Shown here piece after piece: positions 17,807-18,014 of a stretch of 18,014 nucleotides of DNA. Positions within the stretch are counted from its first letter, which is position 1. Every line of letters starts with the position of its first letter. Made by a program: the position numbers and the translations under genes. Source of the stretch: Conidiobolus incongruus B7586 (Eukaryota > Entomophthoromycota > Entomophthoromycetes > Entomophthorales > Conidiobolaceae); the NCBI GenBank assembly GCA_000697335.1, contig JNEM01010395.1, positions 1 to 18,014 of the forward strand, in the 5' to 3' direction. Under the pieces are notes generated by a model, which was not told the DNA's origin, ran no database searches, and saw only the letters and a list, made by a program, of their open reading frames with translations.

Positions 17807-17843
17807 TATTTTTAATTTTATAACTTATTTTTGTAGGCCACTG
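17807..17843 (-). repeat. Right terminal repeat of element A, outer end
   Basis: Read on the minus strand this is CAGTGGCCTACAAAAATAAG, then TTATAAAATTAAAA, the best-preserved end of the family with the classic CAGTG start. Its core at 17826 lies 175 bases from A's inner core (16076) once the 1575 bases of B plus TA are removed. Confidence 0.8.
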
Positions 17844-17845
17844 TA

Positions 17846-18014
17846 TATTATTTATATTATTTTCATTAAAATATTATTTATTATATATTTAAGGTTAAAT
17901 TTAACTAATTTAAAATTAAGTAATAGTCATCAAATATTTTTATATTGATATTATCAAAATTTAATCATAAACTTTCTAAAATTATTTAAAATTTATAAAT
18001 AATAAATAAAGATA
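17846..18014. other. CpG-free flank after element A
   Basis: AT-rich with no gene. The segment 17962-17998 (TTAATCATAAACTTTC and onward) resembles 10682-10720 with mainly C/T differences, a hint that both lie in an older repeat family into which element A may have inserted. Confidence 0.35.

Larger units (their letters stand above)
14694..17843 (+). mobile_element. Tc1/mariner-type transposon A, interrupted by element B
   Basis: A plain DNA transposon bounded by TA at 14692-14693 and 17844-17845. The right end, read inward, is CAGTGGCCTACAAAA; the left end is TACTAACCTGCAAAAG, with its first C changed to T. Each arm has an outer and an inner direct repeat around (G/A)AGTTATAAA, 175 bases apart, the IR/DR layout known from Tc1 relatives such as Sleeping Beauty. 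The transposase relic lies on the + strand. Element B (16232-17804) sits inside the right arm. Without B and one TA copy, A is 1575 bp and its right-arm repeat spacing is again 175 bases. The element is dead, with many stops. Confidence 0.85.

Noticed and set aside
1-18014. CRISPR array, tRNA or rRNA genes, bacterial operon
   Set aside because: No regularly spaced repeats, no cloverleaf or rRNA core sequence recognised, and TATA-driven single genes with Tc1 elements indicate a eukaryote.

Overview
The window is extremely AT-rich eukaryotic DNA. It holds three intact, intronless seven-transmembrane receptor genes, long gene-poor spacers, and Tc1/mariner DNA transposons that have decayed by C-to-T type change. 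My best guess at the source is an early-diverging fungus of the Entomophthoromycotina (Conidiobolus-like). This is inference from memory: those fungi combine low GC with large families of rhodopsin-like receptors. No marker gene in the window proves it.

Layout. Positions 1-1227 are AT-rich with no CpG dinucleotide and carry a diverged direct repeat (7-85 and 396-473). Positions 1228-2348 are less AT-rich, with a possible relic reading frame at 1381-1521. Positions 2349-9812 hold the receptor cluster. The genes lie at 2412-3284, 6036-6905 and 8861-9730, all on the + strand. Each has a TATA box 60-85 bp before its ATG, and the spacers between them are 2-2.8 kb and gene-poor. Positions 10341-11759 form a second CpG-free block. 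Positions 13320-13940 are a small island of higher GC with a short minus-strand gene or gene fragment and its likely promoter. From 14156 to the end (3.86 kb) there is no CpG at all, and two nested Tc1-like transposons fill most of this stretch.

The receptors are one family. The second and third are both 289 residues, align without gaps and match at about 72% of positions by hand count, so they are a fairly recent tandem duplicate. The first is more diverged but keeps the second extracellular loop motif LGYCFIDPLQD and the TM7 motif IPNLxTTxLLN. The genes are spaced too far apart to be co-transcribed, and each has its own promoter.

The transposons give a clear history. Element A (14694-17843) was in place first. 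Element B (16232-17804), in the opposite orientation, then jumped into a TA inside A's right terminal repeat and duplicated that TA. With B and one TA removed, A is 1575 bp against 1573 bp for B, and the spacing between A's inner and outer repeat cores returns to 175 bp, the same as in A's intact arm. Both are dead. Their stops and lost catalytic acids sit mostly where TGG, GAT, GAA or CAA would become TAG, AAT, AAA or TAA. That fits a CpA-to-TpA (RIP-like) or methylcytosine decay process in this genome.
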